From NCBI GenBank assembly GCA_963580455.1, contig OY756965.1, forward strand, positions 24,340,902-24,404,901: DNA of 64,000 nucleotides, in the 5' to 3' direction. This document shows, piece by piece, positions 48,662-59,766 of this stretch. The position numbers were made by a program, and so were the translations under genes. The notes beneath the pieces were generated by a model. The model did no database searches. It had not been told where the DNA came from and saw nothing but the letters and a program-made list of their open reading frames with translations. Position 1 is the stretch's first letter, and each line of letters opens with the position of its first letter. This DNA comes from Euonymus europaeus. Taxonomy: Eukaryota > Streptophyta > Magnoliopsida > Celastrales > Celastraceae.

Positions 48662-48859
48662 TGTTGAGAACCCACACTGGCTACAGTCACAGATCAACCC
48701 CACATGCCAACCAAAGCCCAACCGACGCCCTTGCGGGCCGGCTGTAACCAAAGCCCATGGGCTGAAATCCCATGAAAACCTTGGCTAACATGTAGGGGAG
48801 ACTCCGCACCTTTAAGCTAGAGTTGGTAGCTCTATTTTAACGATGTGGGATTCTCATCA
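48662..48859 (-). repeat. LTR of the TRIM (5' LTR in element orientation)
   Basis: 198 bp, followed in element orientation after one base by the primer-binding site. Confidence 0.92.
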
Positions 48860-48864
48860 GAAAC

Positions 48865-49769
48865 TTATAACTTGCACTAATTTATTGAGTTGTATAATCA
48901 TTGTAATTTGTAATTTTTAAGATTTTATTATGATTTTTTTTTGTAAAATTTGATTATCTTTATTGTAAATATTTATTATTAGGTTTAACGTTACATAAAT
49001 ACTTATAAATGATATTTTTAAATAAATAAATTTAAAATTTATAAAATTTTATAATATGAATTCAATATGGCATTATCTTAATGAAAGAAAATAATAAACC
49101 AAAAAACGCTCCAAATAAGGATTTGGGTTTGGAGTGTTTGATACGACGTCTTCCATTAACTAATAAGCGGCATCAATCAGGATTCAAGTGTTGAAAACCC
49201 ACTTAATATTAGGACTTAAGAGTTAGTAGTGTCAACAATTAAATTGAACATGGATTTGCATATGGCCAAAAAAATTATTCTCTCCGTGAGGTAATTAAAA
49301 CCTACTTTTTTCTTTTTTCTTTCTATAATTTGTTCAAACATTTCACACAAAATGGCATCATTCCTTTTGATTTTATAGTCAAACCGAGCCGATATACACC
49401 AAACCGGTCAACATGGGCGGCTCACTTACCCTTTGCTTCAAAGCCTCAATTTTTTTTCCCACCACCATCGGACCATTAAGTACAAATTAATGTTGAACAC
49501 TATTATTAGACAAAGAGATCATTTTAATTTAGCTTATTATTCTATTAAAAAACACAACAGTTTCTTCCAAGTTTGGTTTGGTCTACCTGCAGGCCTCATT
49601 CTTCAACAAAGATCTTCAAATACGTTCGTCTTTATTACATCTTCACACATTTGACACTCTGAATTGTCAAAAGTCAATGAATTCATTCAATTATGTGAAG
49701 CTTTGGGAACTCTAAAGCACCCAAAAGAAAGAACAGTAGGAGGAGGAGGAGGATTGTGCAGAGTTGACG
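48865..49769. other. Promoter side of the NILR1-like gene
   Basis: AT-rich with no recognised gene. A purine-rich leader (AGTAGGAGGAGGAGGAGGAT) at 49735-49754 lies just before the start codon at 49770. Confidence 0.5.
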
Positions 49770-52700
49770 ATGGCAGAGGACGAAACCGATTCATGGAGAG
49801 TTATGTTCTTGCTCCTGATGATCACAGGTACTAATTCCGATAACAACCCATCTTTTTATTTTATTTTAAAATTACAGTCTGTAATAATTGTTTGCTTTTT
49901 CCGGGGATGATTGTGTCAGTTAGTTCTGTTAAAAAACTGAGATATTTACAGGAACAACAGTAGTTGCTGGAGATTCTCTGGACACAGACAGAGAAGTCCT
50001 GATGAACTTAAAAACATTTCTTGAACAAGGAAACCAGGTTAACAGAGGAAGATACTCACAATGGAAAAAGTTTAGCTCCGACCCCTGCAACTGGGATGGT
50101 GTATTGTGCTCACTTGATCGAACAAGAGTCACTGGTATTGACCTTACTGACAACCATATCTCGGGGCAGATTTTCCACAACTTCTCTGCTTTGACACAGC
50201 TCTCTCACCTCGATCTCTCGAGGAACACTCTCTATGGTTCTATACCTGATGACTTGACTACATGCCGCAACCTTGTTTACCTCAATTTGTCACATAATAT
50301 TCTTGAAGGGGAACTCAACTTGGCGGGGTTGTCTAGTTTGGAGGTTCTTGATTTGTCAGTCAATAGGATTGGGGGCGATATCGGGTCGAGTTTTCCAGCA
50401 ATCTGCAGCAGATTGATTGTTGCCAACATTTCAAGCAACAATCTTACTGGGAGTATTAATAATAGTACATTTGATGGGTGCTTGAATTTGCAGTTTCTTG
50501 ATATTAGCACTAACAACTTAAGTGGGGGCTTGTGGAATGGATTTGCAAGGCTGAAGGAGCTTTCTGTTTCAGAGAATCATCATCTTGGAGGAGAGTTCTC
50601 GGACTCGTTTCTTGCTGCTGATTCTTGTAATCTTGAAGTTCTGGACTTGTCAGAGAATAGTTTCGTTGGTAAAATACCAGGGTCCATATCCAATTGTCGT
50701 AACCTGGTGATATTGAATCTGTCTCGAAACAAGTACACCGGAAAAATTCCACATCAGCTTGGTTCTCTTACTAGTCTTGAAGCTTTGTTCTTGGGAAGCA
50801 ACAATTTCTCCAGAGATTTACCCGAATCGCTTCTGAACTTGACCAAGTTAACATTCTTGGATTTGAGCAGCAACACATTTGGAGGAGATATACAAGACAT
50901 TATTGGTAGATTCACCAATGTGAAGGCTCTTGTGCTTAATGGGAATTCATACACTGGTGGAATACACTCTTCTGGTATTCTTAGGCTGCCGAATGTTTCT
51001 CGATTAGACCTCAGCTATAACAAATTCTCAGGTTCATTACCTGTTGAACTCTCTCAAATGTTGAGTTTGAAGTTCTTGATTCTTGCTTACAATCAATTCA
51101 ATGCTACCATTCCTTCTGAATTCGGAAACTTGCAGAACCTCCAATTTCTTGATTTGTCCTTCAATAGACTGAGTGGATTCATTCCATCCTCACTTGGAAA
51201 ACTGAACTCTCTTCTCTGGTTGATGCTCGCGAACAACTTACTCACAGGCCATATTCCGCGTGAACTAGGAAACTGCAGCAGCCTGCTTTGGCTAAACCTT
51301 TCTAATAATAAGCTGTCAGGGACTCTCCCTCCTGAACTGATGAATATCGGAAGAAACGCAACAGCAACATTCATGTCCAACAGACAAGACGACAAGACGA
51401 TTTTAGGTGCCAGGGATTGTTTAGAAATGACAAGGTGGATTCCAGCAGACTACCCGCCATTCAGTTTTGTGTACACCATACTCACAACTAAGAAGTGCAG
51501 GAGCACTTGGGATCAGTTGCTCAAAGGTACTGGTATTTTTCCGGTGTGTGCACTAGGGTCTTCGGTTCGGACATTTCAAATCTCCGGTTATCTTCAACTG
51601 AGTGGGAATAGATTGTCCGGAAAGGTCCCGGTAGAAGTAGGTAACCTGAAAAACTTTAGTATGTTGCACTTGGGCTTCAATGAAATGTATGGGGAGCTTC
51701 CTCCAGAGATTGCACAGGTGACACTTGTGGTATTTAATGTGACCCAAAACAAGTTTTCAGGTGAAATTCCGACTGAACTGGGAACTCTAAAATGCTTACT
51801 GAATCTTGATTTGTCATACAACAACTTTTCCGGAGCATTCCCTGCGAGCTTGAACAACCTGACTGATCTAAGCAAGTTCAACATCTCATACAATCCATTG
51901 ATTTCTGGTGTAATCCCAACAACAGGTCAATTAGCTACTTTTGAAAAGGAATCCTACCTTGGTGATCCATTCTTGATCCTGCCTGAATTTATCAGAAATT
52001 CCACCGACCACACAAAAGGGAAGACAAAATCCGGTGGAAGAGATGGAAAGCATACAATGTGGACTTCATTTTGGGTGTCATTGACACTAACTCTTATTTT
52101 CTTAACATTTGGAGTTCTGGCAATCATAGGCTTCATGTATGTAAAAAGGCCCACAGAAACTCCAGGATATCTATTAGATGAAGCTAAGTACTCACAAGAG
52201 TTTGCATCCAGTTCTACAGGGTCTTCGCCATGGTTGTCAGATGCCGTAAAGGTTATCCGTCTAGACAAAACTGCATTCACTCATGCAGACATTTTGAAAG
52301 CTACTGGTAATTTCTCCCAGAACAGAGTGTTAGGCAGGGGAGGATTCGGAACAGTCTACCGTGGAGTACTGCCTGATGGCAGAGAAGTAGCAGTGAAGAA
52401 ACTACAGAGGGAAGGAACCGAGGGCGAAAGGGAATTCCGAGCAGAAATGGAGGTCCTTAGTGGAAAAGGCTTTGGCTGGCCACACCCAAATCTTGTAACT
52501 CTATATGGGTGGTGTCTTGATGGTTCAGAGAAAATACTAGTGTATGAGTACATGGAAGGTGGGAGCTTGGAGGATCTTGTACCAGACCGATTAAGGCTAA
52601 CATGGAAAAGGCGGCTCGATATCGCAATTGATGTTGCAAAGGCACTTGTATTTCTACATCATGAGTGCTATCCTGCGATTGTGCACCGCGACGTGAAGGC

Positions 52701-53178
52701 TAGCAATGTGTTACTCGATGAGGACGGGAAGGCAAGAGTAACAGATTTTGGCCTGGCCAGAGTTGTTGGAGCTGGAAATAGCCATGTGAGTACAATGGTG
52801 GCTGGTACAGTTGGATATGTAGCACCAGAATATGGACAAACATGGAAGGCTACGACGAAAGGCGATGTTTACAGCTATGGAGTATTGGCGATGGAACTGG
52901 CGACAGGAAGACGAGCAGTGGATGGGACAGAAGAGTGTCTGGTGGAATGGGGTAGAAGAGTGATGGGATATAGACACGGGCGAAGAGCAATGATTCCTGT
53001 GGTGGTTTTGGGTTCGGGATTGGCTGAAGGTGCAGAGGAGATGTGTGAGTTGCTGCGGATTGGAGTAAGGTGCACTGCAGAGGCACCACAGGCCAGGCCA
53101 AACATGAAGGAGGTTCTAGCCATGCTGATCAAGATAACGACTAGTTCTACAGGGGACTCACTCACAAGAAATGAATAA
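49770..53178 (+). CDS. NILR1: LRR receptor-like Ser/Thr kinase, NILR1 (At1g74360) type
   Basis: Plasma-membrane receptor kinase; Arabidopsis NILR1 is needed for basal defence responses to nematodes and is reported to sense nematode ascaroside. Two exons, 49770-49827 and 49952-53178, give 1094 aa (remembered Arabidopsis protein about 1100). Order: signal peptide (MAEDETDSWRVMFLLLMI), LRR N-cap with WKKFSSDPCNWDGVLC, about twenty LRRs (50130-51340 and 51585-51930) interrupted by an island at about 51340-51585 that ends before ISGYLQLSGNRLSG, TM helix near residue 721-745 (SFWVSLTLTLIFLTFGVLAI), then kinase. Kinase motifs: LGRGGFGTVYRG, VAVKKL, HRDVKASNVLLD (RD type), DFGLARVV, GYVAPEYGQT. All catalytic residues are intact. 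Antisense open frames are shadows. Ligand specificity here is inference. Confidence 0.92.
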
Positions 53179-54709
53179 AAGTCTGCATCCGAGACTTGAA
53201 GACAAAATGTGCATACTTCTATTTAGTTAAAAATGTGCATATACTATTATATGATTTCATTATATAGTTTACTCACTCACATGAGTTTGGGAATAAAAAT
53301 GAGCTCGTAGATATTATTTTAGAGTTTGTTATGTCATCTAAATTATGTCTAGTAAAGCATAATTTAGGGCTATTATGGTAATGATTGGTTATCATTACCG
53401 TATCAAAAATGATGGTAATTGAAAAATTCGAACCGTTATCGTTACCATCGATCGATATACCATATTTCGATAATGATAGACCGGTAATTGATAAATTTAT
53501 CAGTCCTAAAAATGAAGCATTTTTCTACCCTAAATTATCAACGGCCTAGATCAATTCACAAGCATATCTAATGGTTAATATTAAACATAATTAAAAATAA
53601 ATATAAAAATTATATTTAATAATTAATTGTATTAATACAATCGATAACGATAAATCCCGACGGGTTGAAAGCTTATACCTTTATCGGTATCAATTTTGTC
53701 AGTATATTTATCATACCATTTGTTGAGAAAATCAGAATACCAACATCCCCATAACGGTATGGTAACCATAAACTAAAGCATATACTGAGTTATAGTAATA
53801 GATTAGATACAAGCGTTCGAGGAAGGAAACAAAATATAAGTTAGTTAAATTAATGAAAACTATAGACCTGAACAATGTAAAATGAATGATGTGTAGAGTT
53901 ACTTAAATGAGCTGTTTACCCAAATTTGTTCAATCAATAAGGAATTCCAGTCAACAAAATATGTAAACCATGCAATAATAGAAAATACCATGAAAGTAAC
54001 TACACAAGAATAACAAGCTTATCATGTGGACCAACTATTTGTAATTGAGTTTGGTTATCCCTGCAAAAACACAGGAGACCACATATGGTTAGAAATTAGA
54101 ATTACACATTTACTTCCTCGAAAAGTTTTACCTACATTGTATAATTTTTTTAAAAACACGAACAAAATAAATTTTCATTTTTGAGCAAGAAAAACTACAC
54201 AAGAAACCTGTAATGAAACCTGATAAGGTAGTGGCATAGTGAAATTCACTCAACAAACTATGAGTTTTCGAACAGCATAGAAACATAACTCGTTATTCAG
54301 CCACATAATAAGGCACACCCTGCTAAGATATCCCGCGCGCATAAAAGTTTTCCGCATGACACCAACTTCGCAAATAAGATAAAAACGTTTCACAGATGAT
54401 ATAACATGTATACATACTTCACCCTACATCAGCTATTCCTGCAGAAGCTCTGGTCATGTACATTCTGAACCCAAACAACACTGGCAGGGCATTTCATGAC
54501 CAAAACAAAACCCATTCCAGGCCATTTCAATCTCATTTGCTGTACTCCAAGATTAAGCAGTCCAATGTCTGGAAGTGCCACCTCAAACCCATGATTTAGG
54601 AACCAATATCCTCAATGTTGTTGAATTGTACCAAAAGAGGATCACCGTGGAGAGGAGGGTCATTCAACGAGGTTTATAACAGAAGGAATGCAAACTATTG
54701 GGATCTCAC
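53179..54709. other. Intergenic between convergent genes
   Basis: Holds 3'UTRs of the receptor kinase and of the RING gene. 53370-53780 has repeated GGTAATGAT / ATCATTACCG / CGTTATCGTTACCATCGAT words in both orientations, resembling a decayed hAT- or MITE-like element; borders are not definable. Confidence 0.5.
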
Positions 54710-55525
54710 TTAAGAGACTATTTCTCTTACCAACCAGTCCAAAATGGGTAAAGCAAAGTACAACACCAGAAAAGATGGGATTGCGAAGATAAGTGTGATG
54801 AAAATGTATAGAGCCAAGAAGGCAGCACTTGCAGGTATTGCATACAAGATGATCAGAAGAAATACGATCATCAATGGGAACTTGGTAGTCAAGTGAACAA
54901 AGAAAATCAAGAACTTATGGAACGATAAGCGAAGACTTGAAATATTAAAGAAGCTAATGATGAGGAGACCTAGATCTCGGCGGGACTCGGTCTGATGCAC
55001 TGTATGAGTGCATGGATCCCTCCTATTGTTTATGTGGCTAGATTTACTTCCTTTGGTTAAATTTCTGCTCGTAGAAGACACCAACTGCTTATCCCCGTGG
55101 CAGGACTTCGACCTATCCCCATTCATGCTCTCCAACATCCATAGAAGAAAGAAGTTTTTTCTCGGAAACCTGAGATTTCCCTTGTAAACCAGCCTGAGAG
55201 ATAATAGATTACACCAAGGACAATAAATAAAGAACGGAAGGTGGATTGGCAGTGTTGGGAGTCTGACCAAAGCACGCTGAAGCCCCAGGATGCAATTTTT
55301 ACACATAGTGTGGCCACACCATAAAACATAAGGCACATTCTCCACGATATTGAATGATTCCCAACATATTGGGCATTCCAATCCCTCCTCTCTGCTGTTG
55401 TTTACAGAAACGTCATCATCAGAGCAGTCTGAAGAACTTTGATTTGGCCTCACGAGGTCATTCTTGATGCCAATTATGTTACGGGTTGCTCTAGCAACAA
55501 AAGTCCACATAATGCGCATAAACAA
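54710..55525 (-). CDS. RING-HC finger membrane protein, probable E3 ubiquitin ligase
   Basis: Single coding exon of 271 aa. A RING begins CPICWESFNIVEN and continues VLWCGHTMCKNCI, closing with CPWC (about residues 51-106): Cys/His spacing of a C3HC4 RING with a longer loop before the last pair. After a conserved FPRKNFFLLWMLESMNGDR segment and a polar spacer, two or three hydrophobic helices follow (about residues 185-270: FPLMIVFLLIILYAIPASAA, IPSFLVLYFALPILDWLV). It is likely a tail-anchored membrane E3; substrate unknown. The start is the first ATG of the frame (MFMRIMWTFVARATRNIIG); MWTFVARATRN is an alternative. A 5'UTR intron lies upstream. Confidence 0.85.
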   Translation of the reverse strand: MFMRIMWTFVARATRNIIGIKNDLVRPNQSSSDCSDDDVSVNNSREEGLECPICWESFNIVENVPYVLWCGHTMCKNCILGLQRALVRLPTLPIHLPFFIYCPWCNLLSLRLVYKGNLRFPRKNFFLLWMLESMNGDRSKSCHGDKQLVSSTSRNLTKGSKSSHINNRRDPCTHTVHQTESRRDLGLLIISFFNISSLRLSFHKFLIFFVHLTTKFPLMIVFLLIILYAIPASAAFLALYIFITLIFAIPSFLVLYFALPILDWLVREIVS

Positions 55526-55546
55526 CCGGACTGAATGGAAGTGCTC

Positions 55547-56218
55547 CTATATAAATAAGATAGAAATCATTTGTGGAAGTTAAACCAGAAAAATAAATAA
55601 GTGCCTTCAGGCTGATTTACCCAACAATCAAGAACCAGTGACAAAAATATCTACTAACATTATGTGCCGTAAGCTGCTGGATAGATTTAGATGAAAACAT
55701 TCACAGCAAGCAGCATACACTTCAGTCGTCACATAATATCTCAGACTAACAAGGAAAATTAAAATGAAGCTCAATACAGTACTAGTATAAGTAGCATCCC
55801 ACACAAGAAAGATGGATTTCATCGTCAGAAACAAGGGGACTATTAAACATGCATAATCTACTAAGTGGACTATCAGACTATACAACATAATACGCATACG
55901 AAACCCTAAAAGTCAAATTCCGATCAATTTTTTGTTTTTCTCAGGTCCAATCAATTCACTAGATGTTCTAGGTCATTCCAGACAACAAAAATACTGTGGT
56001 TTCTACCTACCTACACACAGCCAACAGAAAGGAAAAAACAACGAAACTTCGAAGAATCAATTAAAAATTGAACATCCAAACACGTGAAATTTATCACTTT
56101 TGTTTCCATCAAAGTTGAAAGGAAAATGGATTCCAAGAAATCTGAAAGATCCGAATATAGAACGAGGATGCAACAAAAATCATCAACACAGAAACGCCCA
56201 AAATTGAAAGGGACTCAC
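55547..56218 (-). other. 5'UTR intron of the RING gene (672 bp)
   Basis: Donor TTCTG/GTGAGT at 56219/56218 and acceptor TATAG/GAGCAC at 55547/55546 on the minus strand. The leader exon is upstream of 56218. Inferred from splice consensus only. Confidence 0.55.
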
Positions 56219-56249
56219 CAGAAGAGAAGCTTCTCCCTCTGTGCGCGTA

Positions 56250-57509
56250 TGGCTGTATGAACGAAGCTAAAGGGAGCGCCTTTGTTCAGTTCTATGCAGG
56301 TGCTGAAACAGAGATCGCGGTCGTCGCATCAGCAATTCTGAAGTACGGAAACCGGTTTTCGCCCACTGAAAGACACGGTGCGCATCGAGCATTTTGTGCC
56401 GAGACGCAATGGGCCTGGCTACTATTATCAGCTTGGCCTGCTCCAATGGAAAGTGATTTTGGGCTTTGCAATTTCTCTTGGGCCACTATATCTTGCCGAT
56501 ATTTTGAACAACAAAATAGGCCCACTGATTGAGATGGAAAATCCAACGAGTTTTCTAAATTGGGCCAGATGTGAGAGTTTTCTAAATTTATGGACCAACA
56601 TAATAACGCGAAAATCACCCGTGCTAAAACAAGCACATGATAATCCTATATATGAGAATCGATAGTAATAGAATCCACAATCTTCAAAGATGATAGACTC
56701 TCTCTTAATCGGTTAGATACGTTGGGCATAACTTCAATTACGCCCGGATTAAGTAATCTCATGAAGTTATTATCTTAATAAAATATTTAATGATGTGGTC
56801 TTTGCTATATTAAGGTGTTACTTGTTACTAATGTAAAAAAAAGTTTTTTAATAATGATTTTCCTTTTTCGAGAAAAGCATATTGTCTTTCTGTAAAAAAA
56901 AGTGGTTTTTTATTCTCTTTTATTTTTGATGCTTTCGAGAAAAATCACATCTACTTGTCTAGTAATCTCTACACAAACTATGTCGGTCCCTAGGCAATTG
57001 TTTGTAGCAAATTTATGATATATTATTATTATTATTATACATAGTAGGTAGTTGTGAACAACCATAATCAATATCATTTGTCGTGCAAGTTTTCCATCAA
57101 TTGAAAACAATTATTTATGTGTTATAATTATAAGATATATAGATACACACACACGTAGACTCATTCTAGTCCTACCACTAATTAAAAATTAATAAATAAT
57201 TTAGTTTGTACTTTGAAATTTCCATTAGATCACACACAAACCCCAAAAAAAAACACATTTCTTAATTCTTATTTTGAAAGACAAATCTCAAATATGTGTG
57301 TAGTGTAAGATTAATGCTAACTCATAAAATTTAAAATTAAAATATTTAAAAGGTACAGTCAATATATATTTTTCTCCTTTCGAAGTGAAATGTCTATTAA
57401 TTTTCTTATGTTATTAGGCTTGAGAATGGATTCAAATTTTATATATCGCTCAGTCGTGTGTAGTAGAGTTCCTGACTCTTCTAAACGCTAAATTGAATTA
57501 GTTTCAATT
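56250..57509. other. RING-gene promoter side and intergenic, no gene seen
   Basis: Open frames on both strands around 56257-56665 overlap one another and have no recognisable domain. The rest is AT-rich. Confidence 0.5.
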
Positions 57510-57526
57510 ATGTTGGAGTCAGTACT

Positions 57527-58018
57527 AATGGAGCTTCATGGTATACTAGGGGACTTTTCAGAAAAAAAGTTTGGGTTTTGTTTTTCTACTCGGTAGTTTG
57601 GGCTATATGGAAGGGGAGAAAACAAAAAATATTTGAAGGTGTAGATGCAGATTGGAAATCTATATATACACTTATTTTTGTTAGACTGCATACATGGTGA
57701 TATGTCATTGAAAGTAGATTCTCATACTCAAATGTCCAGCTGCAACATACTTCAGATTGCATCATTGCATGGTCCAATACAAGAAATCTGCAGTCTAGGT
57801 CTAATGCTTTTGTGTAGAGTCTAGTGCATTTTGTGATATTATGTTTGTCTTTCTTTGTGTTTGGCAAATATTTCTTTGCCTCCTTCCTTTGTTTTTCTTC
57901 CTTGCTATTTTTCCTTCTTCTTGAAGATTTTTTAATTTTGCTTTGTACATTGGTGTTCCTCCACCATTGGTGAGGGTATTATCAATATATGCCTGGGCTA
58001 AGCCTGTTTATCAAAAAA
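57527..58018 (+). mobile_element. 5'-truncated LINE, 492 bp, 17-bp target-site duplication
   Basis: Flanks ATGTTGGAGTCAGTACT (57510-57526) and ATGTTGGAGTCGGTACT (58019-58035) differ at one base. The insert begins inside the C-terminal end of a LINE polyprotein: one frame reads WAIWKGRKQKIFEGVDADW, the conserved end of plant reverse-transcriptase zinc-binding regions, with stops further on. It finishes GCCTGTTTATCAAAAAA, the same TTTATC-A(n) end as the elements near the neprosin genes. Confidence 0.88.
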
Positions 58019-58035
58019 ATGTTGGAGTCGGTACT

Positions 58036-59766
58036 TCCTAGCTCCATCTATACCCTATTTACCTTTGATTGTAATCATATTTGACCAATGAAGAATTCTT
58101 CTTCTTCTTCTTCTAAAAAGGTTTTGAGAATGGGTAGCAAATCTTATGGTCAAAGACTGAAAATTAACTATGCATAAAAGCATGCAACTTGTACATATAG
58201 ATACGAATGATCATGTTTCCTTGGCTTGAGGAAGGAGCATTCTATTGTGGGGGTCCTCGAATTAAAAAGTTTGAGAAACCCCAACGCCATCATCATTCTC
58301 TCTTTCTTTTGGACAAATAACTACTCCAATATACATATTCACAAAACCTAGAAAGAATTGAAGATTGCACATTTGAGGGTTGAAGGTTCAATCTTTTTGA
58401 GTCTCAAGACTTGTCAATTACAAGAAAATGAATTATGGGTCTAGTCTTTTCATGCTCGCTTCAATTCCAAGGTGACCCACCCACTCGACAATTTCAAAAA
58501 AAAATCCAACTCCACAGTTGTCGGGTCAATCACTTTTTCGCAGCCCATTAGAGACGTAGCTCCCCAAACACTCTGACTTGGGACAGATTTGTAATGCAAG
58601 GAAACATAGTCTGTTTAACTTTTAAAATATGAATAATTTAACTTTTTCTTTTTTACTTTTTTTTGGGTATGTGTTGATTGAACAGATCCTTAAATTTCTT
58701 GAAATATTATAAAACAATTTGATAATTAATTATTTGTATTTTGTAACGAATTGTATGATACTTTTGTATGTAATTTGTCGCGTAATAAAAGCTATCAGTA
58801 AAATTGAACCAACCAGTGAAAATATTTTAGACAGAGTATATAGGCAACATATATGCTAAATCTCAAATGTTTTTCTATATGAACCCTAAATTCGAGATTG
58901 ACACCCTATAAATATGCACTTTTATAAAATATTTTTAGAGTGGGTTTTTATATAAAAATGAAATCTCGAGAGTGGGTTGTTACAGAAAATACAAATCTCG
59001 AGAGTGGACTGTTATAGAAAATTCAATTCTGGAAAAAAACAGAAATTGTAAGAACTGAACAATTAATGCAAAGTTACAATAAATTAATAAAAAAATAAAA
59101 TTAATGATAAATATATTCAATAAATGGAGGTCCCTCTGACTCTTTAGTACTGAGTACTGACTCCATGATGCGTCTCCATGCACATGCAGAGAGAGCAGCT
59201 CACCCCCTTCCTATAACTTCAAAGTAAAGAAAAGTAAGTTCACTTCAATCCATAAAATTAAAAACCCTATAATTTTAATTTATCACGTGTGTCTCCTATA
59301 TCGCAAACCAAATCTCTACTTTAACATTATTTGCATTCTCTTTTAGATGCTATTTAAAGTAACGTATCTTCCCTTTTTTACCTTCTACGTTTGCTTCAAC
59401 ATAATAATTCCACTACACATACATGTATTGTGTAATGTATTTTTAAAGTTCACCCCGGCCGGCCTCTCAAGAAGTTCATATAAACTGCTATTAAAAGTTT
59501 TGTAGCGATTTCATAACCAGCGAATATTCACTGTGAAAAAAAATTCACCCACAATTTTTTGTATGTATTTCCACGGTTAAAGTCACATGTTCATACGTTA
59601 ATTATATGTTGTAGTGTATACTGTGTACACACATTTATTACCTACCTGCCAAAAGTGTGTGTGTATATATATATGTGGACATTTCACACAGCGACTAACA
59701 ACGTCGATCCTAATATAACGATCCCTCACCACAAAACTTATTGCAGGTTACGTTGATCCATCCGCC
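58036..59766. other. Intergenic and FMO promoter side, no gene seen
   Basis: Contains a (TTC)n run at 58098-58111 and AT-rich DNA. 58920-59030 carries three short repeats of TCGAGAGTGG(G/A) with GTTATAGAAAAT-type words. No gene recognised. Confidence 0.5.

Larger units (their letters stand above)
48331..48859 (-). mobile_element. TRIM-type miniature LTR retrotransposon, 529 bp, complete
   Basis: Two 198-bp direct repeats, 48331-48528 and 48662-48859, differ at one position (GATGTGAGAT versus GATGTGGGAT). Each starts TGTTGAG and ends TCTCATCA, so the TG..CA ends are present on either strand. Exact 5-bp target duplication GAAAC at 48326-48330 and 48860-48864. Read on the minus strand, one base after the first LTR comes TGGTGCTTTCATTGAGAG (48660-48643), a primer-binding site by position and TGG start. 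The purine tract AAGGGGGGAGGAT (48541-48529) touches the other LTR. The internal part is only 133 bp and has no coding capacity. It must be moved by another element's proteins. Confidence 0.93.

Noticed and set aside
48514..48788. Plus-strand open frames across the TRIM
   Set aside because: They span the internal region and an LTR, are not shared by element logic, and have no domain.
48331..48859. Cassandra-type TRIM with 5S rRNA-like LTR
   Set aside because: I looked for 5S internal promoter-like words in the LTR and saw none; called a generic TRIM instead.
50277..53165. Many antisense frames over the NILR1-like gene
   Set aside because: Shadows of the long sense reading frame with its LRR and kinase codon bias.
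56257..56665. Overlapping frames on both strands near the RING gene 5' end
   Set aside because: They overlap its leader and promoter, contradict each other and show no domain.
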